From Kordiimonas laminariae (lineage in GTDB: Bacteria > Pseudomonadota > Alphaproteobacteria > Sphingomonadales > Kordiimonadaceae), in NCBI RefSeq assembly GCF_023008165.1, contig NZ_JAKQZA010000009.1:1-64000 (forward strand): a stretch of 64,000 nucleotides of DNA, read 5' to 3'. This document shows positions 42,906 to 51,859 of this stretch, piece after piece; position 1 is the stretch's first letter; each line of letters starts with the position of its first letter. A program made the position numbers and the translations under genes. The notes beneath the pieces were generated by a model, which was not told the DNA's origin, made no database searches, and saw nothing but the letters and a program-made list of their open reading frames with translations.

Positions 42906-44105
42906 CTAAAAGCCTAGAACCATCTTGGAGATGATACCGCGCTGAATTTCATTGGAACCACCAAAGATGCTGATCTTGCGAGTGTTCAGATAGCGTGGTG
43001 CCGAGATAGCGTTTTCAAGTGAACCGATCATCTCATCGTTCCAACCTTCTGTTTCCAGTTCTGGCTGGAATGGCAGAGCGTATAGGCCAGACGCTTCCAT
43101 CTTAAGCTCATAAAGGCGCTGTGCTACTTCACTGCCGCGAATTTTCAACATGGAGGAAACAGGTCCCGGGTCCATCCCGCGTTCGGTTTCAACAAGCATG
43201 CGTTTGTTGGTGATATCAAGCGCCCGCAGCTCAATCTCAACTTCAGCCAGTTTGGTTTTGAAGTTTTGGTCTTCAATCAGCGGTTTGCCGTTTTTCTTTT
43301 CAGCGGCCGCGAGGCGTTTGAGGCCATATAGCTGTTCCTTAGAACCGCCAATGCCCGCAATACCAATACGCTCGTTCTGGAGAAGGAACTTGGCGTATGT
43401 CCAACCTTTGTTTTCTTCACCAACCAGATATTCAGCCGGTACTTTTACATTATCGAAGAAAACCTCGTTCACTTCGTGACTACCATCAAGTGTGATGATC
43501 GGGCGTACCTCAATGCCCGGAAGATCCATTGGCATCAGAATGAAGCTGATACCCATCTGAGGCTTTGGTGCATTGGTATCGGTGCGTACCAGGCAGAAAA
43601 TCCAGTCAGCATGCTGACCAAGAGTTGTCCAAGTTTTCTGGCCGTTTACGATGTAATGGTCACCTTCACGAACTGCAGATGTTTTAAGGCTCGCAAGGTC
43701 AGAACCAGAGCCTGGCTCAGAGAAGCCCTGACACCACCAGTCAGACCCATCAATAATACCGGGTAGGAACTTTTCTTTCAGGTGATCATTACCAAAAGCG
43801 ATAAGAACAGGGCCAAGCATAGATACGCTGAATGGAAGAACTTTTGGCGCACCAAATGAATGGCATTCTTCATCAAAGATGGCATATTCAACAGGGGACC
43901 AACCCGTGCCGCCGTGCTTTTCAGGCCAAAGCGGAACCGACCAGCCTTTTTCAGCCAGAATGCCGTGCCAGCGTGTGAACATTTCAGCTGTCAGGTGACC
44001 CGCGCCTTTAGAGGCGTCACGGATATCATCAGGTAGTTTTTCCTTCAGGAAGGATCTTACTTCATCCCGGAACGCTGTTTGTTCCGTAGTAAGTTGTAAT
44101 TCCAT
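42906..44105 (-). CDS. Acyl-CoA dehydrogenase, large-subunit type
   Basis: The start is ATG at 44105 after GGAGATAATC. Open codons upstream to 44243 are unlikely. The 399-residue protein has FAD/substrate segments W-C-Q-G-F-S-E-P-G-S-G-S-D-L-A-S-L and a C-terminal F-G-G-S-N-E-I-Q-R-G-I. Glycine stands where homomeric enzymes have the catalytic Glu (Y-E-G-T). It is the promoter-proximal partner of the gene at 41782-42876, and the two probably form one heteromeric enzyme, with the catalytic base provided elsewhere in the complex. Confidence 0.87.
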   Translation of the reverse strand: MELQLTTEQTAFRDEVRSFLKEKLPDDIRDASKGAGHLTAEMFTRWHGILAEKGWSVPLWPEKHGGTGWSPVEYAIFDEECHSFGAPKVLPFSVSMLGPVLIAFGNDHLKEKFLPGIIDGSDWWCQGFSEPGSGSDLASLKTSAVREGDHYIVNGQKTWTTLGQHADWIFCLVRTDTNAPKPQMGISFILMPMDLPGIEVRPIITLDGSHEVNEVFFDNVKVPAEYLVGEENKGWTYAKFLLQNERIGIAGIGGSKEQLYGLKRLAAAEKKNGKPLIEDQNFKTKLAEVEIELRALDITNKRMLVETERGMDPGPVSSMLKIRGSEVAQRLYELKMEASGLYALPFQPELETEGWNDEMIGSLENAISAPRYLNTRKISIFGGSNEIQRGIISKMVLGF

Positions 44106-44325
44106 GATTATCTCCAAGTGGTAATAGTGTTTGACCCTAATGTAGGTGGGTTCCCTGACTTGTCCAATATATTTAATGCATGGGATTAAAATCTTTTCTG
44201 GTGCTGCTTCCATGCTTTTTGAGGGTTTACCTACCTGATACAAGTTACCTTGGGTAATTTATGTTGAATAATCAAAAGGTGAGTGCCATATTAGGTTCAG
44301 TTACCCTTGGCCAGCAGAGGAAAAC

Positions 44326-44784
44326 ATGGCGACATTCAATTTGAACGGTAAGGCTGTTACCGTAAACGAAGAAGGCGAAATGCCGCTTCTTTGGGCGATT
44401 AGAGATCATCTTAAATTAACCGGTACTAAGTTTGGATGCGGTGTAGGCGCATGCGGCGCCTGTACGGTGCATATAGATGGCGTGGCGACACGAAGCTGTG
44501 TCACAGCGATTGAAGATATCGAAGGCGCTGATATTCAGACTATTGAAAGCCTGGAAAAAGACGGTGCACCAAGTTCCGTTCAAGCCGCATGGATTGCTGA
44601 ACAAGTGCCTCAGTGTGGATACTGTCAATCTGGTATGATTATGGCTGCAACCGCACTACTCAGTGAAAACCCCAATCCCTCTGATGAAGATATTGATGAA
44701 GCAATGACCAATATCTGCCGCTGCGGAACGTATCCGCGTATTAAAAAAGCGATCAAACGAGCAGCGGAGATGAGCAATGGGTAA
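44326..44784 (+). CDS. Isoquinoline 1-oxidoreductase-like alpha subunit, [2Fe-2S] protein
   Basis: The protein has 152 residues. The plant-type cluster cysteines are C38, C43, C46 and C58 (F-G-C-G-V-G-A-C-G-A-C). The second cluster uses C97, C100, C131 and C133 (Q-C-G-Y-C-Q-S-G and I-C-R-C-G). Such small subunits pass electrons from a molybdenum hydroxylase, whose gene overlaps this one by 8 bp. The start ATG at 44326 follows AGCAGAGGAAA. The partner family is isoquinoline 1-oxidoreductase/aldehyde dehydrogenase-like; the true substrate is unknown. Confidence 0.9.
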   Translation: MATFNLNGKAVTVNEEGEMPLLWAIRDHLKLTGTKFGCGVGACGACTVHIDGVATRSCVTAIEDIEGADIQTIESLEKDGAPSSVQAAWIAEQVPQCGYCQSGMIMAATALLSENPNPSDEDIDEAMTNICRCGTYPRIKKAIKRAAEMSNG

Positions 44785-47020
44785 GTTTACCAGAAGAGCT
44801 TTTATGGTTGGTGGTGCTGCTGTTGGTGGTACGCTGGCTCTTGGTGTGGGTTTCCTCTCTACTATTGATACATCAGGTTATGATGCCGTTATCGCTGATG
44901 ATGGCTCCTTTGCTCTGAATGCTTGGGTAACGATCAAGAAAGATGGCACCATACAGTTTGCTGTCCCGAGGCTTGAGATGGGGCAGGGTGTTTTCACATC
45001 CCTCCCCATGCTTCTTGCAGAAGAATTGGAAGTTGATCTTTCCGCTGATAATGTTTCCGTGGTGCACCCTCAGGAAAATCTGCCTGTTTATGCCAATTTT
45101 GCTATGATGTTGAGGAAGCATCCTGAGCAGTTTTCTGGTGCTGGGGATTGGCTGGGCAAGAAGATGTTTGGTCTTATGGGACTCGCGGGTACAGGCGGTA
45201 GTACAAGTATTGTAGATGCATACACGCCGCTCAGGAAAGCAGGAGCAATTGCCCGTGAGATGCTGATCAGCGCAGCCGCGAAACAGTGGGGTATCGCTAA
45301 ATCCGATTGTTTTGCTGAAAATGGCCAAGTAGTAAGCCGGCTCTCTGGCGATAAACTATCATACGGTGAGCTTGCTGAAGCAGTTTCCAAGGAAACACCT
45401 GATGAGAATGTACGCCTGAAACCAAAGAAAGATTTCAAGCTGGTTGGCAAGCCGCAAAAGCGTGTGGATATCCCAAGTAAGGTAAACGGCACAGCCAAGT
45501 TCGGTGTAGACGTTGTAACTGACGATATGCTGTTTGGCACTGTTATGCAGAGCCCTGTGTTTGGTGGCGTGGTTAAATCAATTAATGATACTGAAGCTTT
45601 AAAGCTCAAAGGCGTGAAGAAGGTCGTGAACCTTGGTGATGCCGTTGGGGTGATCGCGGACAGTTACTATAAAGCCAAAAAAGCGCTCGATTATCTGGAT
45701 GTGGAATTCGATGATAGCGCGGTTACTAAGCTGAATAGTGACGATGTGAGCCGTATGCTTAAGGAAGCCATTGAAACGGGTGAAGAGCATGAATTTGTTC
45801 ACGAAGGAGATGTTGAAGCCGCATCAAATGGCCAGGAAACTATTGAAGCGTATTATGAAGTACCGTATCTCGCCCACGCGACGATGGAACCCATAAATGC
45901 AACAGCATGTGTAGATGGTGATAAGGTGGAAATCTGGTCTGGTAACCAGATGCCAGCCAATATGGAAAGTGTTCCAAAGGATGTCGTGAATGCCAAGACT
46001 GTGACACCGCATATTATGTATGCAGGTGGTGGTTTTGGTCGCCGCGTTGAAAAAGATGCTGAAACCTATGCCGTGAAAATGGCAGCTGCCATGCCCGGCA
46101 TACCTGTGAAAGTTATCTACTCGCGCGAAGAAGATATGCAGCATGATGTATACCGTCCGGCCGCCGCGGCCCGGTTGAAGGCCGTGCTAGGCAGCGACGG
46201 TTATCCCGACGTGCTGGATACCAAGGTTGGCTTGCAGCCAATTATGCCAAGCTTCAGTAAACGAAATCTGCCGTTTGAAATTGCAGGGCTTTCTGAAGCT
46301 AGCAACATGGAAGGCTTACAGCATAGTAAGTATGAGGTTCCAAACCGTAGGCTGAAAAACAGTATTATTGAAACCAATGTACCTGTTGGTTTCTGGCGCA
46401 GTGTTTCTCACACACATAATGCATTTTTCCTTGAAGGCTTTGTTGATGAACTTGCTCATAAAGCGGGGCATGATCCATTCGAATATCGTCAGCACCTTCT
46501 TAAAGGACATAAGCGGTTATCGGCTCTCCTTGCGGAACTAAAGAAACAGGCTGATTGGGCTAAACCTGTACCCAAAGGCAAGGGGCGCGGTATCGCGGTC
46601 CATGAAAGCTTCCTTAGCTATGTAGGGGAAGTATTTGATATCTCGCTTTCAGATGACGGCGAAGTGACCGTGGATAAAGTTACTTGTGTGGTTGATTGCG
46701 GCAGTGTGGTGAACCCGGATACCGTGAAAGCGCAGATGGAAAGCGGGATTATCTTTGGCCTGTCAGCAGCGCTGTTTGGTGAAATTACCCTTGATGGTGG
46801 TGCGGTAGAGCAGACCAATTTCACAGATTATGAAATGGTGAAGATGCGCCATGCGCCGGAAATTAGTGTGACAATCATGGAAAATGATGAACTCCCCGGT
46901 GGTGTTGGTGAACCGGGAACTCCGCCGGTGTATCCAGCCCTTGCCAATGCGATTTTTGCAGCAGGCGGTAAACGCATCAGAAGTATGCCAATTACCAAGT
47001 ATGGATATTCATCTATCTAA
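44777..47020 (+). CDS. Isoquinoline 1-oxidoreductase-like beta subunit, molybdopterin enzyme with Tat signal
   Basis: The protein has 747 residues. A twin-arginine signal, T-R-R-A-F-M-V-G-G, opens the protein, so it is exported folded with its cofactor. Xanthine-oxidase-family landmarks are present: R-L-E-M-G-Q-G-V early, Y-A-G-G-G-F-G-R-R for the cofactor, F-W-R-S-V-S-H-T-H-N-A-F, and G-V-G-E-P-G-T-P-P-V with the catalytic Glu near the C-terminus. It hydroxylates an N-heterocycle or oxidises an aldehyde, passing electrons to the overlapping [2Fe-2S] subunit. No cytochrome c subunit or XdhC-like maturation gene is in the window. Confidence 0.9.
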   Translation: MGKFTRRAFMVGGAAVGGTLALGVGFLSTIDTSGYDAVIADDGSFALNAWVTIKKDGTIQFAVPRLEMGQGVFTSLPMLLAEELEVDLSADNVSVVHPQENLPVYANFAMMLRKHPEQFSGAGDWLGKKMFGLMGLAGTGGSTSIVDAYTPLRKAGAIAREMLISAAAKQWGIAKSDCFAENGQVVSRLSGDKLSYGELAEAVSKETPDENVRLKPKKDFKLVGKPQKRVDIPSKVNGTAKFGVDVVTDDMLFGTVMQSPVFGGVVKSINDTEALKLKGVKKVVNLGDAVGVIADSYYKAKKALDYLDVEFDDSAVTKLNSDDVSRMLKEAIETGEEHEFVHEGDVEAASNGQETIEAYYEVPYLAHATMEPINATACVDGDKVEIWSGNQMPANMESVPKDVVNAKTVTPHIMYAGGGFGRRVEKDAETYAVKMAAAMPGIPVKVIYSREEDMQHDVYRPAAAARLKAVLGSDGYPDVLDTKVGLQPIMPSFSKRNLPFEIAGLSEASNMEGLQHSKYEVPNRRLKNSIIETNVPVGFWRSVSHTHNAFFLEGFVDELAHKAGHDPFEYRQHLLKGHKRLSALLAELKKQADWAKPVPKGKGRGIAVHESFLSYVGEVFDISLSDDGEVTVDKVTCVVDCGSVVNPDTVKAQMESGIIFGLSAALFGEITLDGGAVEQTNFTDYEMVKMRHAPEISVTIMENDELPGGVGEPGTPPVYPALANAIFAAGGKRIRSMPITKYGYSSI

Positions 47021-47023
47021 AGT

Positions 47024-47056
47024 AAAAAAAGAGGCCACCTCGATGGAGGTGGCCTC
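47024..47056 (-). terminator. Terminator of the haem-type TonB receptor gene
   Basis: GAGGCCACCTC (47031-47041) and GAGGTGGCCTC (47046-47056) form a perfect 11-bp stem with a GATG loop. On the minus strand seven T residues follow. It may also slow transcription arriving from the molybdopterin gene. Confidence 0.85.
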
Positions 47057-47109
47057 AGGCTCAGTTCTGATAACCCGAACAGGCGGGAAGATATTATCCT
47101 TTGCGAGGA

Positions 47110-49197
47110 TTAGAAGGAACCTGTCCAGCTCACCAAAGCTTTAAAGTTGCGACCGGGTTCTGAAACGCCGGCGAATACACGTTCGAAGTTTGTATCGAAT
47201 AGGTTGTTTACACCCAAATCAACGCGAAGCCCTTTGAGAGCGCCTTCTTTGGGTTGCCATACATAGTAGAGATCAACCGTTTCGTATGAATCCCGGATTT
47301 GGTCTTCATCATTCACTTCTGAATGTTCTCCAGCAAGCTGAGCACGCATGCCGAAGCGGCTGTCAATTTCAGGAAGTTTGAAGCCTGTGTTGATATCGAA
47401 GCGAGTAGGGGTAAGTGTGCCTACAAAATCACCGGTGATAGAGTTAGTGCCGTCGATTGAGCTGTAGCCAGCAGTTAAAAAATAACGTGCGGTATCATAG
47501 GTAAGTTCAATCTCAACGCCGCTCAGGTCTGCCGCAACAGTATTTACGTTTTGGCTGGTGCCCGAAGTACACGGGCCTGGTATTGTTGGAACAAAACACT
47601 GCGGTGAGAATGTTACATCCACTGACAGATCAATCAGATTTGTGACATCCGAAGTGAAGTATGTACCCTTAACAGCAAAGCTATCGCCTTCAAGGAAGGC
47701 ATCATTGAAGGATAAGCCCGCGCCGAATTCCCATGTTTTGGACCTTTCTGGTTGCAGATCCTGATTTTCGATAAAGAAATTAGGGGCTGTTACAAATGGC
47801 CCAAGCGGAATTTGGAAATGGATGCCATCAGCAAAAATTTCATTGAACGAAGGCGCTCGGAAGCTTTCGGAATAGCTTGAGAAGATCATCATCCATTCGG
47901 TTGGATGGTATGCCAGAGCTACTTTTGGTGACCATGCACTATCGTCTGTTTCAAAAGAACTATCATCCGCGGAATTTTTGAAGTTGTCATAGCGAATAGC
48001 AGGTATGAAATTCAAACGGCCGAGTTCTGTTTGTACTGTGACTTCTGCCTGGATGAAACTGCCGAATGTTTTGGCGTCTGCATCAGGAACACCACCGCGA
48101 GTGCCATCCGTTGACATATTGTCTGTGCCAGTTTGGTCGTCAATATAATATTCAAGGCCGTATGTTAGGGCGAATTCAATGTTTTGGCCGCGGTTCCATA
48201 CAGAACGGTTTTCAGCAACAAGACCAAATGTTTCTACATCACGTGTTACAACTCGGTCACTATCCACTTCGTCCTCATTCACAGAAACATCGTTTTTGAA
48301 AACAGTAATTTTGGCGTCGATCAGATCATTGTCTGATGGATTGAAAACGAGACCAGCGCGGTAAGTATTGCTTGTTGTATTTTTGTCGACAAGGTCACCA
48401 ACATTGGCACCTTGGCCGTTGTTTGGCTCCAGGCTGTCACCATTGAAAGAAAGCCATGAGAAATCAAGCTTCAGATCATCTGTGAAGCGGTAAGATGCTT
48501 TGATAAGGCCTGATGCAAGCTCGTCATCAGATTGCAGGCTGGCGCCGCTACCCAGATCAATATCAGTTGAATCACGGTAAGTGAGGCTACCTACAGCATC
48601 AAACTTTCCGTCTTCAGAACGACCAAATAGTGAAACGCCTTTTGTCCATTCATTGTTCACACCCTGAAAGCCACCTTTTAGGCGGTAACCAAGGGTAGAA
48701 TCTTCATCCAGTAAATCGGCCGCGTCTATGGTCTGGAATGCAATAACACCGCCAAGACCACCAGAGCCATATAGAGCAGAGCCTCCACCGCGAACAACTT
48801 CCGCGGTTTTCAGAAGATCGGGTTCAATAAAGAAGCGACCGTCATGGCCTGAAATGAAGCTTTGGCGAACACCATCAAATAGGATGATTACACCTTCGCC
48901 AGAGATGCCGCGAATGGAAGGTGTTTGCGCATTACGGCGAGGGCCACCATCAAAGAAGATACCCGGAGTGTTCTCGAACAGGTCAGAGATTGATGAGGCA
49001 ACTAGATCGTCGATTTCATCTTTGGTGATAACGGATACAGAACCAGGGTGCTCGAAAGCGCTTGTTGCTGAACGTGTTGCCGTTACCGTAATTTCTTCAG
49101 GAAGGTCTGCTTCAGCTTCTGTCGCTGCAGCTGTACCTGTGAGGGCAATAAGCGAACATCCTGCCGCCAGCCATGAATATTTCCCCAACACAGTCAT
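47110..49197 (-). CDS. TonB-dependent haem/haemoglobin-type receptor
   Basis: The start is ATG at 49197 with GGAGA six bases before it. The 695-residue protein has a signal peptide, a TonB-box/plug opening (E-E-I-T-V-T-A-T-R), the plug domain (S-I-R-G-I-S-G-E-G-V-I-I-L-F-D-G-V-R-Q) and a 22-strand barrel ending in F. The barrel has S-F-R-A-P-S-F-N-E-I-F and E-N-Q-D-L-Q-P-E-R-S-K-T, the FRAP and NPNL-like boxes of haem/haemoglobin receptors. It should import haem or a similar iron source with TonB energy. Two Fur-like boxes lie upstream, supporting iron control. No haem oxygenase or haem ABC transporter is adjacent. Confidence 0.86.
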   Translation of the reverse strand: MTVLGKYSWLAAGCSLIALTGTAAATEAEADLPEEITVTATRSATSAFEHPGSVSVITKDEIDDLVASSISDLFENTPGIFFDGGPRRNAQTPSIRGISGEGVIILFDGVRQSFISGHDGRFFIEPDLLKTAEVVRGGGSALYGSGGLGGVIAFQTIDAADLLDEDSTLGYRLKGGFQGVNNEWTKGVSLFGRSEDGKFDAVGSLTYRDSTDIDLGSGASLQSDDELASGLIKASYRFTDDLKLDFSWLSFNGDSLEPNNGQGANVGDLVDKNTTSNTYRAGLVFNPSDNDLIDAKITVFKNDVSVNEDEVDSDRVVTRDVETFGLVAENRSVWNRGQNIEFALTYGLEYYIDDQTGTDNMSTDGTRGGVPDADAKTFGSFIQAEVTVQTELGRLNFIPAIRYDNFKNSADDSSFETDDSAWSPKVALAYHPTEWMMIFSSYSESFRAPSFNEIFADGIHFQIPLGPFVTAPNFFIENQDLQPERSKTWEFGAGLSFNDAFLEGDSFAVKGTYFTSDVTNLIDLSVDVTFSPQCFVPTIPGPCTSGTSQNVNTVAADLSGVEIELTYDTARYFLTAGYSSIDGTNSITGDFVGTLTPTRFDINTGFKLPEIDSRFGMRAQLAGEHSEVNDEDQIRDSYETVDLYYVWQPKEGALKGLRVDLGVNNLFDTNFERVFAGVSEPGRNFKALVSWTGSF

Positions 49198-49222
49198 GTG
49201 CAATCTCCGTTGCTTTGATAAT

Positions 49223-49241
49223 AATAGTGATAATGATTCGC
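49223..49241. promoter_or_regulatory. Fur-like box 1 upstream of the haem-type receptor
   Basis: The 19 bases match the E. coli Fur consensus (GATAATGATAATCATTATC) at 13 of 19 positions, 26 bp before the receptor start. In alphaproteobacteria Irr or another Fur relative may use it. Confidence 0.5.
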
Positions 49242-49281
49242 AATTGATTTACGGGAATGCGTTGCGATTGGCAAGGTATTT

Positions 49282-49300
49282 AATAATGATTATTAGAATC
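49282..49300. promoter_or_regulatory. Fur-like box 2 upstream of the haem-type receptor
   Basis: The 19 bases match the Fur consensus at 14 of 19 positions, about 40 bp upstream of box 1, in a region rich in ATAATGATTATTA-type repeats. Confidence 0.5.
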
Positions 49301-49373
49301 GTTATTAATTTTAATGCTGTTGTGGCTAAAATAGTTTGGAATAAGCCGAGAACTTAAGGCATGTAAGTATATG

Positions 49374-50522
49374 TTAATAGGAGGAAATTACATCTTTTGC
49401 GATGATGAGCTGCTGAATTTGGCTGGTGCCTTCGTAAATCCGGAACAGGCGAGCATCTCTATAGAGTTGCTCAATACCATATTCTGAAATATAGCCTGCA
49501 CCGCCCAGTATTTGAACAGCCCTGTCAGCAATGCGGCCCACGGCCTCTGAAGCAAAAAGTTTTGTGCAGGAAGCTCTGCGCTTGGTGTTTTCACCTCTGT
49601 CTTTGGCTTTTGCTACATCACGGATCATGCATTTGGCAGCATAAATTTCTGTCTCGCTATCAGCGATCATCGCCTGAATAAGTTGGAAGTTAGCTATAGG
49701 TTCGCCAAACTGTTCGCGCTCTTTAGCGTAAGTAACTGCATCCCGAAGAATCCGTTCAGCAAGACCTGTGCATACGGCGGAAATATGGATACGGCCTTTA
49801 TCCAAAACTTTCATAGCTGTTTTAAAGCCAACATTTTCTTTACCACCAATGAGGTTTTCCGCAGGTATTCGGCAGTTTTCAAAGATCACGTCTGCGACTG
49901 GCGCACCTTGCTGGCCCATTTTCTTTTCAGGCTTGCCTACAGAAACACCGGGTGTATCGGCCTCTACAAGGAAGGCGGAAACCCCTCTGCCGTCTGTAGT
50001 GGTTTTATCTGTGCGTGCCATAACAGTAAAGAGGCCGGCGGTCGGGGCGTTGGTTATATAACGCTTGGTACCGTTTAATATATAGTGGTTACCATCCTTT
50101 GTAGCCGTTGTTTTCAGTGATCCCGCATCTGAACCTGATGAGGCTTCAGTCAAGCAGAAGGACCCTACCAATTCACCGCTTGCCAAACGAGGTAAGTATT
50201 TTCGCCTTTGTTCATCTGTACCGTCTATGAGGATAGCTTGAGAGCCAATACCTACATTGGTGCCAAAAGCGGAGCGGAAGGCAGGGGCAGCTTGGCCGAT
50301 GCACATGGCGATCTCAACTTCATCTGCCAGACAAAGGCCCAAGCCACCATATTCTTCCGGAATGGAAATACCGTATAAGCCGAGCTCTCGCATTTCTGAG
50401 AGAATACCCTGGTTCATCTCACCAGTTTCTGCCATAGCGCGTTCAGCGGGGATCAATCGTTCTTTTACAAACCGATCAAGTGTTTCGAGAAGTTGCGTTC
50501 TTGTTTCTTGATCTAATGCCAT
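49374..50522 (-). CDS. Acyl-CoA dehydrogenase, homomeric type
   Basis: The start is ATG at 50522 after GGGAGAG. The 382-residue protein has F-C-L-T-E-A-S-S-G-S-D-A-G-S-L and the complete C-terminal motif I-Y-E-G-T-S-Q-I-Q, including the catalytic Glu missing from the pair at 41782-44105. It should catalyse the first oxidation of beta-oxidation on a medium or short acyl-CoA. It is divergent from a thiolase gene across a 112-bp promoter region, so the two are probably co-regulated. Confidence 0.9.
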   Translation of the reverse strand: MALDQETRTQLLETLDRFVKERLIPAERAMAETGEMNQGILSEMRELGLYGISIPEEYGGLGLCLADEVEIAMCIGQAAPAFRSAFGTNVGIGSQAILIDGTDEQRRKYLPRLASGELVGSFCLTEASSGSDAGSLKTTATKDGNHYILNGTKRYITNAPTAGLFTVMARTDKTTTDGRGVSAFLVEADTPGVSVGKPEKKMGQQGAPVADVIFENCRIPAENLIGGKENVGFKTAMKVLDKGRIHISAVCTGLAERILRDAVTYAKEREQFGEPIANFQLIQAMIADSETEIYAAKCMIRDVAKAKDRGENTKRRASCTKLFASEAVGRIADRAVQILGGAGYISEYGIEQLYRDARLFRIYEGTSQIQQLIIAKDVISSY

Positions 50523-50634
50523 GGCTTTCTCTCCCTTATGAAGGAAGTATTTCTTAAATTGGATGAGGCAAGGCTGGATAATATACATATTTGCAATAAG
50601 TTATCTTCTAAACCTAAGGGGAAGGGAGTTGGCT

Positions 50635-51840
50635 ATGAAACATGCATTCATCTGTGACGGTATCCGCACACCAATCGGGCGCTATGGCGGTGGCCTCGCA
50701 CATGTGCGTACGGATGACCTGGCAGCCCATCCTCTTAAAGCTCTTCAGGAACGGAATGTAGGTGTGGACTGGGCTGCAGTGGACGATATGTTTTATGGTT
50801 GTGCCAACCAAGCTGGAGAAGATAACAGGAATGTAGGCCGTATGGCTGCTCTCCTTGCAGGAATACCTGAGGCGGTGCCTGCTGTGACTGTGAACAGGCT
50901 TTGCGGTTCTGGGCTTGAAGCTGTTGCGCAAGCGGGCAGGGCCATATCAACCGGTGAAGCAAGGCTTACCATTGCTGGCGGCGTTGAAAGTATGTCGAGG
51001 GCACCGTTTGTCATGGCGAAAGCATCGAGTGGTTTCTCCCGCAACGCTGAAATGTACGATACCACAATTGGCTGGCGCTTTGTGAACAGGAAACTGGATA
51101 AGGAATACGGTACCGATAGTATGCCAGAGACCGCTGAAAACTTGGCGGCAGAGATGGATATCAGTCGGCTAGATCAGGATGCTTTTGCCTACCGTTCGCA
51201 AATGAAAGCAGCTAGAGCGCAGAAAGCCGGAAGGTTTGAACGGGAGATTGCTTCAGTTTCTATTCCTCAGCGCAAAGGCGAGCCTCAGGTAGTTTCTATA
51301 GATGAGCATCCTCGGCCTTCAACATCTCTTGAGGGTTTGGCAAAGCTGGGGACACCTTTTAAAGAAAACGGTACAGTGACTGCGGGAAATGCTTCTGGCA
51401 CTAACGACGGGGCAGCTGCTCTTATTATTGCTGATGAAGAGACTGCTATGAAGCATGGCCTTACACCAAAAGCACGTATTGTGGGTACAGCAGTAGCAGG
51501 TGTGCCGCCCAGAACCATGGGGTATGGCCCCGTACCAGCGACTGAGAAGCTGTTAAGCCGTCTTGGCATGAAACTTAGTGATATAGATATTATTGAACTG
51601 AATGAGGCGTTTGCCGCGCAGTCGCTCGCATGTATGCGTGGTTTAGGTATCGCTGATGATGCCGATTATGTGAATCCGAACGGAGGTGCAATAGCACTTG
51701 GGCATCCGCTTGGTATGTCGGGTTCCCGGCTTGCTCTTACGCTTACACATGAACTTCAGGCGAAAGACGCTCACTATGGCCTCGCAACGATGTGTATTGG
51801 TGTAGGCCAAGGAATTGCTATGGTGATAGAGCGCGTGTAG
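50635..51840 (+). CDS. Acetyl-CoA acyltransferase, 3-oxoadipyl-CoA thiolase-like
   Basis: The start is ATG at 50635 after AAGGGGAAGGGAG. The 401-residue protein has the acyl-binding Cys in N-R-L-C-G-S-G-L-E-A-V, the N-E-A-F-A motif, the G-H-P-L-G-M-S-G His, and the second Cys in M-C-I-G-V-G-Q-G. The opening F-I-C-D-G-I-R-T-P-I-G-R and internal G-C-A-N-Q-A-G-E-D-N-R-N-V closely match PcaF-type 3-oxoadipyl-CoA thiolases, though thiolases of general beta-oxidation also share these. It cleaves a 3-oxoacyl-CoA to acetyl-CoA and a shorter acyl-CoA. The TetR gene follows after 19 bp. Confidence 0.88.
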   Translation: MKHAFICDGIRTPIGRYGGGLAHVRTDDLAAHPLKALQERNVGVDWAAVDDMFYGCANQAGEDNRNVGRMAALLAGIPEAVPAVTVNRLCGSGLEAVAQAGRAISTGEARLTIAGGVESMSRAPFVMAKASSGFSRNAEMYDTTIGWRFVNRKLDKEYGTDSMPETAENLAAEMDISRLDQDAFAYRSQMKAARAQKAGRFEREIASVSIPQRKGEPQVVSIDEHPRPSTSLEGLAKLGTPFKENGTVTAGNASGTNDGAAALIIADEETAMKHGLTPKARIVGTAVAGVPPRTMGYGPVPATEKLLSRLGMKLSDIDIIELNEAFAAQSLACMRGLGIADDADYVNPNGGAIALGHPLGMSGSRLALTLTHELQAKDAHYGLATMCIGVGQGIAMVIERV

Positions 51841-51859
51841 GATATGCGTTCGGCAAGGA

